Shown: in pieces, positions 55,794 to 63,473 of the stretch | How the letters are laid out: every line of letters starts with the position of its first letter | How positions within the stretch are numbered: the stretch's first letter is position 1 | Origin: BM520 sp964474455 | GTDB taxonomy: Bacteria; Bacteroidota; Bacteroidia; Bacteroidales; BM520 | Direction of reading: 5' to 3' | DNA: 64,000 bases | NCBI GenBank assembly: GCA_964474455.1 | Contig: CAYYSU010000009.1 | Coordinates: 1-64,000 of the forward strand | Program-made: the position numbers and the translations under genes | Notes under the pieces: model-generated | The model's input: only the letters and a program-made list of their open reading frames with translations | What the model was told of the DNA's origin: nothing | Databases searched by the model: none

Positions 55794-56293
55794 AAAAAAT
55801 CATCCTTATTCTTATGGGAATTCTTATTGCAGCCTTCGGAGCATGGAAAATAGGTTTTGGTTTTCTCTGGGGAGATATTTTGGGGACATTGATAAACTTT
55901 TTTAGTTTCAGCTCTGATGGTACCTGTGATATATTTTCACACAAAGGAGAAGCTATTATTAAATATACCATAAATGGAGATGAGCTATTCCAGACGATGG
56001 GGGATTTCGCATTCCCGGCACTAGCCCTTTTTGCATGGCAGATATTATTGGCATTTTATGTACCCCTAAAAAAAACAATCATATCACTCATAATAAATGT
56101 TCCGTTTTTAATAATTCTACAAGCCTTGTTTATTGGTATTGCATTACCATTGTCGAAACAAAGTGTGGGGTGGCTAGATTTCTATATCACTGTGCTTCCG
56201 AATTTTATTATTCTTGTTTATTTTTTGATATTGAAAGACCTGGCAGTTATACGACCGCCGATCATTAAAAAAAAACAGCAACCGGCGTTGTAA
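55790..56293 (+). CDS. Membrane protein coupled to the exosortase-like gene
   Basis: The 167 residues hold about four hydrophobic segments (residues 2-22, 70-92, 98-118, 124-148) and a basic tail with KKKQQ. The ORF starts on ATGA overlapping the exosortase stop, which implies translational coupling and joint function. I do not recognise a family. By analogy with the membrane partner of XrtF it could be an accessory subunit, but the sequence alone does not show this. A loop between residues 28 and 66 containing one Cys (DGTCDIF) should face the periplasm. Confidence 0.7.
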   Translation: MKKIILILMGILIAAFGAWKIGFGFLWGDILGTLINFFSFSSDGTCDIFSHKGEAIIKYTINGDELFQTMGDFAFPALALFAWQILLAFYVPLKKTIISLIINVPFLIILQALFIGIALPLSKQSVGWLDFYITVLPNFIILVYFLILKDLAVIRPPIIKKKQQPAL

Positions 56294-56334
56294 TTCCCTT
56301 TTTTCCTTAATTTGTCTAAAAAACAGTTACCATT

Positions 56335-57525
56335 ATGTATTCCATCAAAGTTGCACTATTACACCATGAAAATCCTTCAAATGAGCTATTAAAAAAAGGG
56401 GAAAAAGCACTTCATTATATACTGCAGGCGCACCCTTATACCATAACTGAGGAGGATCCGGATATACTATTTTTTATCTCAGGGGGTTCTGAGCAGGGTT
56501 CTTTACAATATTTTGCAGATGATACGTTTCCACTTCTTCTGGCACAAAAGGAAAACAATGCATTTGCTGCTGCCACAGAGGTACTAGCATGGTGCAAAGG
56601 AAAAGGAATTCCTGCACGGCTATTTAATTATTCACACCCGGATACAGTAAATGAGTTAACGGAATATATCCATGTAAAAAGAGCACTTGCATCGCTGAAT
56701 AACAAAACCATAGGCCTAATTGGTGAAGCATCCAAATGGCTTATTAACTCGACCGTGCCTGCCGAAACAATAAAAGATGTAACAGGCCTCATTCTGAAGA
56801 GCTTTCCGTGGACTGCAATGCCTGATTATAAAGAATATGAATGCCCCGACAAGTTTTATATTGCTTTCCCCGGCACTTCACATGATATGCTGGAAGGTTC
56901 AGGCAAAGTATTCGCCATGCTGAACGAGTTCGTTAAAAAAGAAAAACTCAAAGGTCTTACCGTGGAGTGTTTCTCTCTGGTAAAGAAAAACCATATCACG
57001 GCATGCCTGCCTCTGGCATTATTAAATAACGATGGAATCCCTGCGGCATGTGAAGGAGACACTGTCAGCCTCGTGGGGATGATGATTCTTCAAGCTCTGA
57101 CAGGAGAGATACCCTGGATGGCTAACATTGTTGAAATCGGAGATAACCATGTAACACTTGCACATTGTACCGTACCTCAAAACATGCTCTCGGATCACTA
57201 TATTACAACACATTATGAAACAGGTGAAGGAACGGCAGTAAAAGGTTTGATAGAAGAAGGTAAATATACAATCGTGAGATTTAACAACAACCTCACACAG
57301 GTTTTTATTAGCCAAGGCGAAACAGTGCCTCTTGACAATATTGTGGAAGCGTGCAGAACACAAGTGAAATTAGCCATCAATAAAAACGATGCAAAATTAT
57401 TAAAAGATAAACCATTGGGTAATCATCATCTTATAATAAAAGGTTGGTACGCCCATATCCTTAAGAAGATGGTTGAAATAATGCAAATAAATAACCTCGG
57501 AGCATATCCGAAGATAACCTTGTAA
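56335..57525 (+). CDS. L-fucose isomerase-like protein
   Basis: The 396 residues resemble the fucose/arabinose isomerase superfamily: an N-terminal Rossmann-like part (about 1-150) and a C-terminal part with ACEGDTVSLVGMMILQALTG, NIVEIGDNHVTLAHCTVP, where the Glu, Asp and His positions could be the metal ligands. It is shorter than true FucI (about 590 residues) and has no sugar-use genes nearby, so the substrate is unknown and a non-sugar role is possible. It lies 41 nt after the exosortase partner gene and 4 nt before an SDR gene. Confidence 0.65.
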   Translation: MYSIKVALLHHENPSNELLKKGEKALHYILQAHPYTITEEDPDILFFISGGSEQGSLQYFADDTFPLLLAQKENNAFAAATEVLAWCKGKGIPARLFNYSHPDTVNELTEYIHVKRALASLNNKTIGLIGEASKWLINSTVPAETIKDVTGLILKSFPWTAMPDYKEYECPDKFYIAFPGTSHDMLEGSGKVFAMLNEFVKKEKLKGLTVECFSLVKKNHITACLPLALLNNDGIPAACEGDTVSLVGMMILQALTGEIPWMANIVEIGDNHVTLAHCTVPQNMLSDHYITTHYETGEGTAVKGLIEEGKYTIVRFNNNLTQVFISQGETVPLDNIVEACRTQVKLAINKNDAKLLKDKPLGNHHLIIKGWYAHILKKMVEIMQINNLGAYPKITL

Positions 57526-57529
57526 AACA

Positions 57530-58342
57530 ATGAAAACAGTATTGATAACTGGAGCTTCAAGTGGAATTGGAAAAGCAACAGCCATATATTTTCAGCAAAA
57601 AGGATGGAACGTAGCCGCAACGATGCGAAATCCTGAAAAAGAAAAAGAACTTACAAAACTGGAAAATGTAAAAGTCTTTAAACTGGATGTCACAGATGTA
57701 GCCTCCATGGAAACTGCCATAAATGATATCATAACAGCCTTTGGCAGAATCGATGTGCTGGTGAATAATGCCGGCTATGGTCTTAGCGGACCTTTTGAAG
57801 CCACGACAGAGGCACAGGTACGACAACAATTCGAGGTTAATGTCTTTGGATTGATGAATATGACGAAAGCGATTTTGCCCTTGTTCAGAAAACAAAAGGA
57901 GGGGATAGTAATTAATATATCAAGCTTGGGAGGACGCGTTACAGTACCTAATTACAGTATGTACTTCAGCACCAAGTGGGCGATAGAGGGCTATAGTGAA
58001 AGCCTGCGCTACGAAGTGGCACCATTTAATATAAAAATAAAACTTATTGAACCTGGAGCAACGCATACAGACTTCTCGGAACGAAGCCAGGTATTTGCAG
58101 ATCTGGAACGGGCTCCTGAATACAAAGATTATATAGAATCTGTAAAGAGAAAAATAAAAAAAACTGCCCACAAAAACAGATCCAATGTGACAGTGGTAGC
58201 AAAGACCATATATAAATCTGCTACTGATGGTAGAAAAAAACTCAGATACCCCTGTGCCGGTGGTGCAAAAGCAATAATTGTACTACGAAAGATCCTGGGA
58301 TACCGCCTGTTTACCCTTTTGGTTCAAAAAATAATGGAATAG
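57530..58342 (+). CDS. Short-chain dehydrogenase/reductase
   Basis: Classical SDR of 270 residues, cytoplasmic, NAD(P)-dependent. It shows TGASSGIGKATA (cofactor loop), NNAGYG and the catalytic Ser/Tyr/Lys in NISSLGG and YFSTKWAIEG. The residue after the second strand (ATMRNPEKE, with Arg) suggests NADP. The substrate is not known. It follows the isomerase-like gene by 4 nt and precedes yaaA by 3 nt, so the three are cotranscribed. Confidence 0.92.
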   Translation: MKTVLITGASSGIGKATAIYFQQKGWNVAATMRNPEKEKELTKLENVKVFKLDVTDVASMETAINDIITAFGRIDVLVNNAGYGLSGPFEATTEAQVRQQFEVNVFGLMNMTKAILPLFRKQKEGIVINISSLGGRVTVPNYSMYFSTKWAIEGYSESLRYEVAPFNIKIKLIEPGATHTDFSERSQVFADLERAPEYKDYIESVKRKIKKTAHKNRSNVTVVAKTIYKSATDGRKKLRYPCAGGAKAIIVLRKILGYRLFTLLVQKIME

Positions 58343-58345
58343 CAT

Positions 58346-59107
58346 ATGTTATTATTTCTCTCCCCGGCAAAAACCATGAAAGCGATCAACGACAGACTTT
58401 CAGAACATATCACCAAACCAGTACTCATTGAACAGGCAAAAAAACTAATGCGGCTGTTAAAAAATATGAGTACCGAAGAGGTCTCCACCGTAATGAAGGT
58501 GAGTCCTAAGCTCGCACTTATGAACCATAGCAGATATCAGCAGTGGTCCGATAACATCAGCACAGAGATGGTAACACCGGCAGTACTTGCATATCAAGGT
58601 GAAGTTTTCAACGGATTGTCAGCATCGACACTCAGTGATGAGGATCTTCTTTGGAGTAATGATCATGTACGAATACTATCAGGATTATATGGATACCTTA
58701 AACCATTGGACGGAGTGCAACCCTACAGGCTCGAGCTGGGAATAAAGTGGCAGACGGAACTTTTTAAAACACTATATGACTATTGGGGAACCTCCATAAA
58801 AGACGAGGCAAACAGAGAGCTCAAGAGAGAAAGAGTGCTTGTCAATCTGGCCAGTGGAGAGTATTCAAAAACACTGCATCTAAAAGCCCTTCCCTGGAAG
58901 ACAATAACCCCGGAGTTTAAAGACTGGCGCGGTGAGAGCTATAAAATAGTGACCATATATGCAAAACACCAGCGTGGTGCCATGACCAGATTCATAATAA
59001 AAAACAGAATCACAAATCCTGAACAGATCAAAGCTTTTGATTTAAATGGATATCATTATAATAGTGATGAATCACAGGGAGAAAAATGGGTTTTTACAAG
59101 GGAATAG
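58346..59107 (+). CDS. yaaA: Peroxide stress protein YaaA
   Basis: DUF328/YaaA family, 253 residues. The N-terminus MLLFLSPAKTM is diagnostic, and the central LSGLYGYLKPLDGVQPYRLELG and C-terminal KHQRGAMTRFIIKN motifs are conserved. In E. coli YaaA limits iron-dependent DNA damage during peroxide stress and binds DNA. Its presence in an anaerobe next to a hydrogenase locus fits oxygen or iron stress, although it is in a separate transcript from the hydrogenase genes. Confidence 0.93.
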   Translation: MLLFLSPAKTMKAINDRLSEHITKPVLIEQAKKLMRLLKNMSTEEVSTVMKVSPKLALMNHSRYQQWSDNISTEMVTPAVLAYQGEVFNGLSASTLSDEDLLWSNDHVRILSGLYGYLKPLDGVQPYRLELGIKWQTELFKTLYDYWGTSIKDEANRELKRERVLVNLASGEYSKTLHLKALPWKTITPEFKDWRGESYKIVTIYAKHQRGAMTRFIIKNRITNPEQIKAFDLNGYHYNSDESQGEKWVFTRE

Positions 59108-59279
59108 CAGACACAATAATATCGCGCGAAGCATTCTACAAAAGAACACAACCTAAACTCTTTATATTACAGATACTAGTTATCTCATATTCACAAGTAT
59201 AACAGTCATTAACACGCGTTGTTTTACTATTTTCACCTATACATAATAGTGACAGAGTTTAAAGACGGTAGCTATTTAT

Positions 59280-59297
59280 TTGTTATTTTGTTAACAC
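59280..59297. promoter_or_regulatory. Rex-like operator A upstream of the hydrogenase accessory genes
   Basis: TTGTTATTTTGTTAACAC fits TTGTTA-N6-TAACAA with one mismatch, the form of Rex sites in anaerobes, and also TGTTA-N6-TAACA of Crp/Fnr-like sites. It abuts a second palindrome (59298-59313), centres 17 bp apart, as at the structural-gene promoter 4 kb downstream. Confidence 0.6.
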
Positions 59298-59313
59298 TGT
59301 TATCTGCATAACA
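59298..59313. promoter_or_regulatory. Palindrome B upstream of the hydrogenase accessory genes
   Basis: TGTTATCTGCATAACA is a perfect palindrome of the TGTTA-N6-TAACA type, directly after operator A and 5 nt before the -33 box. Its end is 30 bp upstream of the -7 box, almost as for the matching site at 63289-63304. Confidence 0.6.
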
Positions 59314-59318
59314 ATAAA

Positions 59319-59351
59319 TTAGGAAATATCAAAAAAAGCTCACTATATTTG
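59319..59351 (+). promoter_or_regulatory. Promoter of the hydrogenase accessory operon
   Basis: TTAG (59319-59322), a 21-nt spacer and an exact TATATTTG (59344-59351). The predicted start near 59357 gives a 25-nt leader and rules out an in-frame TTG at 59349 as start of the first gene. Confidence 0.6.
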
Positions 59352-59381
59352 CATAATAAAAATAACGCAACACAAAATACA

Positions 59382-59726
59382 ATGAGATTAAAAGAGCTAG
59401 TAACCAAGATAGAAGGCACAGTGCAAACGGGGCACAACTTTCTGGATGCGGATATTGAATTTGCATACTCCTCAGATCTTATGAGCGATGTTCTGACTGT
59501 TGACAAACATGACATCCTACTTATTACAGGACTCAACAATGTACAGACAATACGAACCGCTGAGATGGCCGACATCCGTTTTATTATTATTGCACGAAAT
59601 AAAAAGGTAAATAGCGATATTAAGAAACTGGCAGAAGAGAACGAAATGGTGCTTATCGAATGCCCTTGGTCGGTATTTAAAGTATCCGGATTACTTTATA
59701 ATTTGGGGATAAAACCATTATTCTAA
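59382..59726 (+). CDS. DRTGG-domain protein (first of two)
   Basis: A small soluble protein of 114 residues; the fold is that of DRTGG domains, known mainly from phosphotransacetylase and CBS proteins and possibly nucleotide- or partner-binding. Features shared with the second copy at 61498: a central YSSDLMSDVL (YTSDLLSDVM in the other) and a C-terminal FKVSGLLYNL (FECAGKLYNI). The ATG at 59382 is used because the upstream TTG lies in the -7 box. It opens the six-gene accessory cluster. Confidence 0.8.
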   Translation: MRLKELVTKIEGTVQTGHNFLDADIEFAYSSDLMSDVLTVDKHDILLITGLNNVQTIRTAEMADIRFIIIARNKKVNSDIKKLAEENEMVLIECPWSVFKVSGLLYNLGIKPLF

Positions 59727-59730
59727 TATT

Positions 59731-60141
59731 GTGCATCTAACATATAAAATACAAGGTGGCAACTTTAGCAGAGCAGGAACTGCCAGCAGCGAAGTAAAGA
59801 AGATACTCAAACAACTAAATATCAGCCCCAAAACAATCAGACGTCTTGTAGTTGCGTTATATGAAGGCGAAGTAAATATTGTGGCTCATGCTTACAATGG
59901 AGTAATCACTGTAGATATTGATACCGAAAAGGTGCGTGTAGTGCTTAAAGATAATGGACCCGGGATTCCGGATATCGATATGGCAATGGAGCAAGGTTAC
60001 TCCACAGCAACACCGGCAGTTCGGGAAATGGGCTTCGGTGCAGGAATGGGGCTGCCTAACATGAAAAAGAATACTGATGAGATGACCATTAAAAGTGTTG
60101 TCAATGAAGGCACCGAGGTCTGCATCACCAATTATATATAA
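59731..60141 (+). CDS. RsbW-like ATP-binding protein
   Basis: A 136-residue GHKL ATPase of the anti-sigma/SpoIIAB type: N box in ALYEGEVNIVAHAYNG, G1 DNGPGIPD and G2 GFGAGMGLPNM. No sensor or HisKA domain is present. It starts with GTG 4 nt after the first DRTGG gene and ends 2 nt before the hydrogenase-like gene. Such small ATPases recur in clusters beside bifurcating hydrogenases in Clostridia; their role there is not established to my knowledge. Confidence 0.82.
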   Translation: MHLTYKIQGGNFSRAGTASSEVKKILKQLNISPKTIRRLVVALYEGEVNIVAHAYNGVITVDIDTEKVRVVLKDNGPGIPDIDMAMEQGYSTATPAVREMGFGAGMGLPNMKKNTDEMTIKSVVNEGTEVCITNYI

Positions 60142-60143
60142 CT

Positions 60144-61511
60144 ATGGAAAATAAGGGCTTTCATCATGCGTTTGGGGTTGAGGAATCCATTTGCGTCGGG
60201 TGTACACACTGTGTAAAAGTATGCCCTACTCAGGCAATCCGTATCCGTAATGGGAAAGCTCAGGTTATGAACGACAGGTGCATTGATTGTGGCGAGTGTT
60301 ACCGCATATGCCCTATCCATGCTTTCAGAATTGAAGAAGATGATCTCTCCGATATTTGCCAGTACTCCATAAAGGTAGCACTATTACCAGCAATATTTAT
60401 AGGACAATTCGCAGATATTATCTCCACAGATCAAATATATCAGGCCATACATCAACTGGGGTTTACATATGTATATGAAGTAGAGCAATCCGTTGACTTT
60501 CTTATAAATAAATCACTTCAATATCAAAATAGCGAAGAGGAAAAACCTCATATCTCATCGTTTTGCCCTGCCATTGTCAGATTAATTCAGATAAGATTCC
60601 CCTCTCTTGTTGACAATATTGTCAGGTTAAAAGTGCCGCATGATCTCACAGCAGAGCTCATAAAAAATGAATTCATCAAGCTGGGCTATAAAGATGAAGA
60701 GATAGGATTATTCTATGTTACGCCATGCGCCGCAAAAATTGCAGCCATAAAGAGTCCCGTTGGTGAAGACAACAGTGTTATCAATGGCGTAATCAATATG
60801 GACAGCCTGTATAACAAGATTATGCGCATGGTAAGCCAGGAGGATCATATTCCTGCTGCCGAGACACGAACACATCTGGGTTCTAACGCAATAACCTGGA
60901 GCCTTACCACCGGTGAGTCGAAACACGCCAAAGGCAGGTCGCTGGCCATTGATGGGATAAAAAACGTTAGCGACTTCCTGGAAAAGATTGAAAATGAAGA
61001 GATTGTAGATGTAGATTTCCTGGAACTCAGAGCCTGTGACCAATCCTGCGCCGGAGGTATATTATGCTCCGCAAACCGATTCCTTTCAACAGAGAGGCTA
61101 CAAAAAAGAGCAGAAAAAGCGGAGCAAGAAAAACGCCAAACAGATTTGACAGGCGATAAAAAACCTGAGGCCAACGCATTTCTGGATTCAAAAATTTTGG
61201 TAGGAAGCATAGAAGCAAGGCCTATACGTCTTGACATTGAGCTAGGTTCAGCCCTAAAAAAAATTGAACGTATCAGAGAACTGATGTGCTTCTTACCGGG
61301 CTTCGATTGTGCCGCATGCGGAGCTCCGGATTGCCGTGCCCTGGCAGAAGACATCGTGCAAAAGAAAGCTAATGTGTCTGATTGTGTTTTTATGCAGTAC
61401 AACAATCTGCTGGATAGAGACCACGCACAAAGAATAATATATAAAATATGGGGGCAAGAAGCCCTTAATAAAGACTGTTCTAAAAAAGGTGCAAAAAATG
61501 AAGGTAACTGA
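60144..61511 (+). CDS. [FeFe]-hydrogenase-like iron-sulfur protein (putative sensory or accessory type)
   Basis: The 455 residues have two 4Fe-4S ferredoxin motifs (Cys17/20/23/27 and Cys46/49/52/56), a hydrogenase large-subunit-like domain (about 75-310), a charged linker, and a C-terminal Fe-S domain with Cys389/392/397/414 (FDCAACGAPDC). All four cysteines that would hold the H-cluster cubane are present: C141 (SSFCPAI), C195 (VTPCAAK), C298 and C302 (RACDQSC). The neighbouring proton-relay Cys of catalytic enzymes is Phe140. It is shorter than true HydA and lacks parts of the active-site pocket motifs. The next DRTGG gene overlaps its end by 14 nt. Confidence 0.85.
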   Translation: MENKGFHHAFGVEESICVGCTHCVKVCPTQAIRIRNGKAQVMNDRCIDCGECYRICPIHAFRIEEDDLSDICQYSIKVALLPAIFIGQFADIISTDQIYQAIHQLGFTYVYEVEQSVDFLINKSLQYQNSEEEKPHISSFCPAIVRLIQIRFPSLVDNIVRLKVPHDLTAELIKNEFIKLGYKDEEIGLFYVTPCAAKIAAIKSPVGEDNSVINGVINMDSLYNKIMRMVSQEDHIPAAETRTHLGSNAITWSLTTGESKHAKGRSLAIDGIKNVSDFLEKIENEEIVDVDFLELRACDQSCAGGILCSANRFLSTERLQKRAEKAEQEKRQTDLTGDKKPEANAFLDSKILVGSIEARPIRLDIELGSALKKIERIRELMCFLPGFDCAACGAPDCRALAEDIVQKKANVSDCVFMQYNNLLDRDHAQRIIYKIWGQEALNKDCSKKGAKNEGN

Positions 61512-61833
61512 TATTTTAACCTGGGAGAACACCTCCCTGGCATGTGGAAAAGCAGGAATAGACAACGAAATAAATGATGGCTATACATCTGATCTTCTGA
61601 GCGATGTTATGGGCAATGCGGAAGAAGATATGGCCTGGATTACTATCCAGACACATAAAAATCTTGTTGCGGTAGCATCACTAAAAGATCTGGCCTGCAT
61701 TATTATTGCAAATAATAATAAACCCGCCAATGATCTTCTGGAAGCTGCGGAAGAAGAAGGTATTCCCATAATCACTACAGCATTTACCGCTTTCGAGTGT
61801 GCTGGCAAACTATACAACATTCTAAAGAAGTAA
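61498..61833 (+). CDS. DRTGG-domain protein (second of two)
   Basis: The 111 residues resemble the first DRTGG protein at 59382 in length and in the SDLLSDVM and FECAGKLYNI segments, so they are tandem paralogues separated by two genes. The ATG at 61498 overlaps the hydrogenase-like gene by 14 nt; a GTG three codons upstream is possible. Two copies may form a heterodimer. Cytoplasmic, no signal peptide. Confidence 0.8.
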   Translation: MKVTDILTWENTSLACGKAGIDNEINDGYTSDLLSDVMGNAEEDMAWITIQTHKNLVAVASLKDLACIIIANNNKPANDLLEAAEEEGIPIITTAFTAFECAGKLYNILKK

Positions 61834-61834
61834 A

Positions 61835-62593
61835 ATGTCTGTACCGGAAAAACTCCAGGAATTCTCGGCCGATCTGCATATCCATTCAGTATTGAGCCCT
61901 TGTGGAAGCCTGGAAATGAGCCCGGTAAACATTGTTAAGGAGGCTGCCCGTAAAGGTCTGGATATTATTGGCATAACTGACCACAATGCCTCGGCTCATG
62001 GTAGAGTGTTGAGCAATCTGGCCAAAGAGTACGGAATATTCGTTATGACCGGAATGGAAGTGACCACGGCAGAAGAAGCACATTGCCTAACTTTTTTTAA
62101 GGACTTTGAAGCTCTGGATAAATTCCAAAAGATAATTGATAACACCATTTTAAAAATCCGTAATGATCCGGATAAGTTCGGTTTTCAGGTTATTGTAGAC
62201 AAAGATGAGAATATTGTAGGACAGGTTGAATGGCTATTAATCAGTGCCACCTCCATGAGCATTAATGAGGTAGCAGAAGAGGCAAAAAAATTGGGAGGCA
62301 TTGTTATTCCTGCACATATTGACAGACCCACATATTCCTTATCCAGTCAGCTGGGATTCATCCCGCCCGACCTAAAAGTTGATGCATTTGAAGTATCCAG
62401 GTTTTCATCACCACAAAAAATGATAGAACAGTATCCTTACATCAAGGACATCTCGTTTATAAGAAGCTCAGATGCACATTTTCTAAAAGATATTGGAGCA
62501 GCAAGAACTATTTTTAAAATAAAAAATCGTTCCTTTGATGAGATAAAAATGGCATTGCATAAAACCTCCGGAAGAGACACCATTGTGAAGTAA
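61835..62593 (+). CDS. PHP-domain phosphoesterase
   Basis: A 252-residue metal-dependent phosphoesterase. Metal-binding motifs are intact: DLHIHSVLSPCG, GITDHNASAHG, GMEVTTAEEAHCL, IPAHIDRP and RSSDAHFL. Substrates of PHP proteins include oligonucleotides, polyphosphates and phosphorylated cofactors, so no assignment is made. It starts 1 nt after the second DRTGG gene and is part of the same transcript. Confidence 0.88.
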   Translation: MSVPEKLQEFSADLHIHSVLSPCGSLEMSPVNIVKEAARKGLDIIGITDHNASAHGRVLSNLAKEYGIFVMTGMEVTTAEEAHCLTFFKDFEALDKFQKIIDNTILKIRNDPDKFGFQVIVDKDENIVGQVEWLLISATSMSINEVAEEAKKLGGIVIPAHIDRPTYSLSSQLGFIPPDLKVDAFEVSRFSSPQKMIEQYPYIKDISFIRSSDAHFLKDIGAARTIFKIKNRSFDEIKMALHKTSGRDTIVK

Positions 62594-62600
62594 ATATACT

Positions 62601-63146
62601 ATGAAAGAGATTTGCGAAAATATTATTGATATTGTCAATAACTCCATCCGGGCGGATGCCACGATAATAAAAATCGAAATACACGAAAATAAAAAGGCTG
62701 ATAACCTGACACTTGCCATTACAGATAACGGATCAGGCATGGATCGTGTCACCTTGAATCGCATCGCAGACCCCTTTTATACCACAAAAAAGGGTAAAAA
62801 AACCGGCATGGGAATATCATTATTGAAATATCATGCAGAACTTACCGGTGGGGAGTTTTTTATCTCCAGTGAATCAGGAAAAGGAACTAAGGTTATCGCA
62901 GAATTTGGGCTTTCACATATGGATCGTCAACCATTAGGCGATATTACCGGAACCTTGCTATTATATTTAACGGCTCATCCCGATATCAACTTCAAGTATC
63001 GCCACATTACTGAAGATGGCACCTTTTCACTTGACTCGATTGAATTAAAGGAAGCGTTGGGAGTGGAATTAAATTCTCATGGCGTCAGACCACTATTAAA
63101 AGAGTTCATAATGAACAATCTTGAACAGATCAACGTCAGCAAATAA
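62601..63146 (+). CDS. GHKL ATPase without HisKA domain
   Basis: The 181 residues carry an HATPase_c domain (N box IIDIVNNSIRADA, G1 DNGSGMDR, F box DPFYTTKKGKK, G2 TGMGISLL) and a C-terminal extension of about 60 residues without a known family. No phospho-acceptor His domain is seen, so it needs a partner. It is the last accessory gene; a 416-nt regulatory region follows. Confidence 0.85.
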   Translation: MKEICENIIDIVNNSIRADATIIKIEIHENKKADNLTLAITDNGSGMDRVTLNRIADPFYTTKKGKKTGMGISLLKYHAELTGGEFFISSESGKGTKVIAEFGLSHMDRQPLGDITGTLLLYLTAHPDINFKYRHITEDGTFSLDSIELKEALGVELNSHGVRPLLKEFIMNNLEQINVSK

Positions 63147-63248
63147 CAATCAGCATAACCCACTTATTATCATATCGTTAAGCACCCACACGTTATATTT
63201 ATTTTTTTATTAAATATCGACACACAAGGTGGTGTTTACATAAATCTT

Positions 63249-63267
63249 ATTTAGACTACATCTAAAT
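63249..63267. repeat. Third palindrome in the hydrogenase regulatory region
   Basis: ATTTAGA (63249-63255) and TCTAAAT (63261-63267) are perfect 7-bp arms around CTACA, 3 nt before the next operator. This type of sequence resembles DtxR- or PerR/Fur-like sites, so metal or redox control is possible. The accessory promoter has no such site. Confidence 0.4.
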
Positions 63268-63270
63268 GTA

Positions 63271-63288
63271 TTGTTATTTTATTAACAA
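63271..63288. promoter_or_regulatory. Rex-like operator A upstream of the structural operon
   Basis: TTGTTATTTTATTAACAA is a perfect TTGTTA-N6-TAACAA palindrome and nearly identical to the accessory-promoter site at 59280. It abuts palindrome B. Confidence 0.65.
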
Positions 63289-63304
63289 TGTGAATTTTTT
63301 CACA
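63289..63304. promoter_or_regulatory. Palindrome B upstream of the structural operon
   Basis: TGTGAATTTTTTCACA is a perfect TGTGA-N6-TCACA palindrome. It matches the core of the Rex consensus (TTGTGA-N6-TCACAA) and equally the Crp consensus. It ends 5 nt before the TTTG box. Confidence 0.6.
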
Positions 63305-63309
63305 GAAAG

Positions 63310-63341
63310 TTTGGTATGTAATAAAAAACGAAATAGTTTTG
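63310..63341 (+). promoter_or_regulatory. Consensus promoter P1 of the structured RNA/hydrogenase operon
   Basis: TTTG (63310-63313), a 20-nt spacer and TAGTTTTG (63334-63341): both boxes and spacing are perfect. Predicted start near 63347, 21 nt before the outer stem of the RNA. Confidence 0.75.
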
Positions 63342-63346
63342 CCTCG

Positions 63347-63460
63347 GGATTTTGGTTAGATAACACACTGCCGTTAGACCACTTTTGAAAAAACGTATTA
63401 CATAATTAAGAGATTGATTAATAAAAGTGGAAAATCATCAGGGCTAACGGCAGTTTTTTT
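63347..63460 (+). ncRNA. Structured RNA ending in a terminator (small RNA or leader/attenuator)
   Basis: The outer stem CTGCCGTTAG (63368-63377)/CTAACGGCAG (63444-63453) is a perfect 10 bp; an inner stem CCACTTTT (63379-63386)/AAAAGTGG (63423-63430) is a perfect 8 bp, and T7 follows the outer stem directly. The loop between is about 36 nt. A consensus promoter lies just upstream and another -7 box just downstream, so it can be a free RNA of about 110 nt or a leader that must be read through to reach the hydrogenase genes. I know no named family that it matches. No protein of plausible length is encoded. Confidence 0.7.
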
Positions 63461-63473
63461 AAATATAAAGTAT

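Noticed and set aside
60845..61588. A 247-codon minus-strand open frame
   Set aside because: Antisense to the hydrogenase-like gene, which has a clear family and conserved cysteines; the minus frame shows none.
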